Positions 15,322 to 15,922 of a DNA stretch of 15,922 nucleotides are shown here, in pieces. Origin of the DNA: DASXMX01 sp036794395 (lineage in GTDB: Bacteria; Planctomycetota; Phycisphaerae; Tepidisphaerales; Tepidisphaeraceae); NCBI GenBank assembly GCA_036794395.1, contig DAIRGS010000166.1, positions 1-15,922 on the forward strand, written 5' to 3'. Position numbers and translations under genes: made by a program. Under the pieces are notes generated by a model. It did no database searches. It was not told where the DNA came from and saw only the letters and a list, made by a program, of their open reading frames with translations. Within the stretch, counting starts at the first letter, position 1. Each line of letters starts with the position of its first letter.

Positions 15322-15922
15322 GTGCGGGATGGGTTCGAAGGTCGCGGAGCATGGCGGTCTTGGTTCCGATCTGCTGCATGCCGTGACGGTAGTAGAGCTT
15401 CAGGGCGGGGATGTTGCGCGAGTCCACCGCAAGAGTAATCTTGGCCAGGCGCATCTGATTGCAGACGGCCGCAAGAGCATGCCGAACGAGCAGGTTTCCG
15501 ATGCCTCTGCCGCGCGCCATGGGTGAAAGCCCCAAGTATACCAGTTCGGCCATGTCACTTCGCGGGACGCGATTAAGAAGAAGTACGGCGGCGGGGGTCG
15601 TTCCTTCGGTCAGAAGGAACCACGTAGCGGGATCAAACTCGCCGCTGGAACGATGCCCGGCAATCACGTCAGCGATCGTCCGCATGCCGTTGAGGGCAGG
15701 GCAGTCGAGGCTGTCGCGGTAGCTTTCGGCGATCGCCTGGGAGAAATGGTCGTGGGTTTGGGGGGTGTAGGTCTGCAAGGTGAAGCCGGGGGGAAGTTGC
15801 GGTGGGGCGGCGTTGCGGGGGGGCGTTGCCTGGAGATATAGGAGATCGGCGATCTTTCTGAAATGACCCTCGAGAAAAGGCTTGGCGGTGGCGGGGTCGG
15901 AAGGATCGGCCAGGGCTTGGAC
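15308..15922 (-). CDS. GNAT family N-acetyltransferase, N-terminus beyond the window
   Basis: The reading frame is open from the window edge through 204 codons to TAA at 15308-15310. The first in-frame start-like codon inside the window (TTG at 15778) has no support, and the 48 codons before it read sensibly (HFRKIADLLYLQ), so the gene begins outside. The C-terminal half is a GNAT fold: ELVYLGLSPMARGRGIGNLL holds the acetyl-CoA pyrophosphate loop (RGRGIG, the R/Q-x-x-G-x-G/A motif). ITLAVDSRNIPALKLYYRHGM is the conserved last helix and strand. The SLDCPAL and GEFDPATWFLL segments before it are typical of a planctomycete-type acyltransferase group. The substrate cannot be deduced. A terminator overlaps its stop. 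Confidence 0.85.
   Translation of the reverse strand, partial: VQALADPSDPATAKPFLEGHFRKIADLLYLQATPPRNAAPPQLPPGFTLQTYTPQTHDHFSQAIAESYRDSLDCPALNGMRTIADVIAGHRSSGEFDPATWFLLTEGTTPAAVLLLNRVPRSDMAELVYLGLSPMARGRGIGNLLVRHALAAVCNQMRLAKITLAVDSRNIPALKLYYRHGMQQIGTKTAMLRDLRTHPARPVT

Overview
The window looks like chromosome from a GC-rich member of the Planctomycetota, possibly Phycisphaerae-like. This is an inference from three things: a P-ring-like lipoprotein next to smc, the style of the low-complexity intergenic repeats, and the divergent but complete dnaA, dnaG and rpoD products. No rRNA or tRNA is visible, so the assignment rests on protein resemblance only.

Layout, left to right. From 1 to about 6650 the plus strand carries nrdR, a lipoprotein that joins a FlgI (flagellar P-ring)-like domain to HEAT-like repeats, and smc. 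A long AT-rich inverted repeat lies just before smc. From about 6650 to 8610 there is an accessory islet: a frameshifted and truncated remnant of a small Lys/Gly-rich protein, a three-helix membrane protein, and two toxin-antitoxin loci read on the minus strand. In both loci the antitoxin gene is intact and the toxin gene is broken. One toxin is a RelE/HigB-like fragment and the other a MazF-like gene stopped by an in-frame TGA. Between them is a 40-base segment, 35 of 40 identical to the part of rpoD that encodes the start of sigma region 4. A perfect 10-bp stem hairpin closes the islet and is likely the rpoD terminator.

From 8633 to 12438 the minus strand holds dnaG followed by rpoD, a reduced form of the macromolecular-synthesis cluster. 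A plus-strand yjbQ-like gene (12716-13126) has a foldable leader, and it converges on dnaA (13243-14727, minus, GTG start) across a repeat that can form a hairpin. The 570 bases upstream of dnaA contain no gene and hold a TTCGAA double repeat, an AT-rich stretch and a cluster of CCCACA cores, so they are a candidate but unproven oriC/dnaA control region. The window ends inside a GNAT acetyltransferase gene whose N-terminus lies beyond the edge.

Most genes serve replication, transcription and nucleotide supply: DnaA, DnaG, SMC, sigma factor and NrdR. The unusual part is the islet between smc and rpoD, which reads as a set of decayed mobile or addiction genes where the antitoxins have outlived their toxins.
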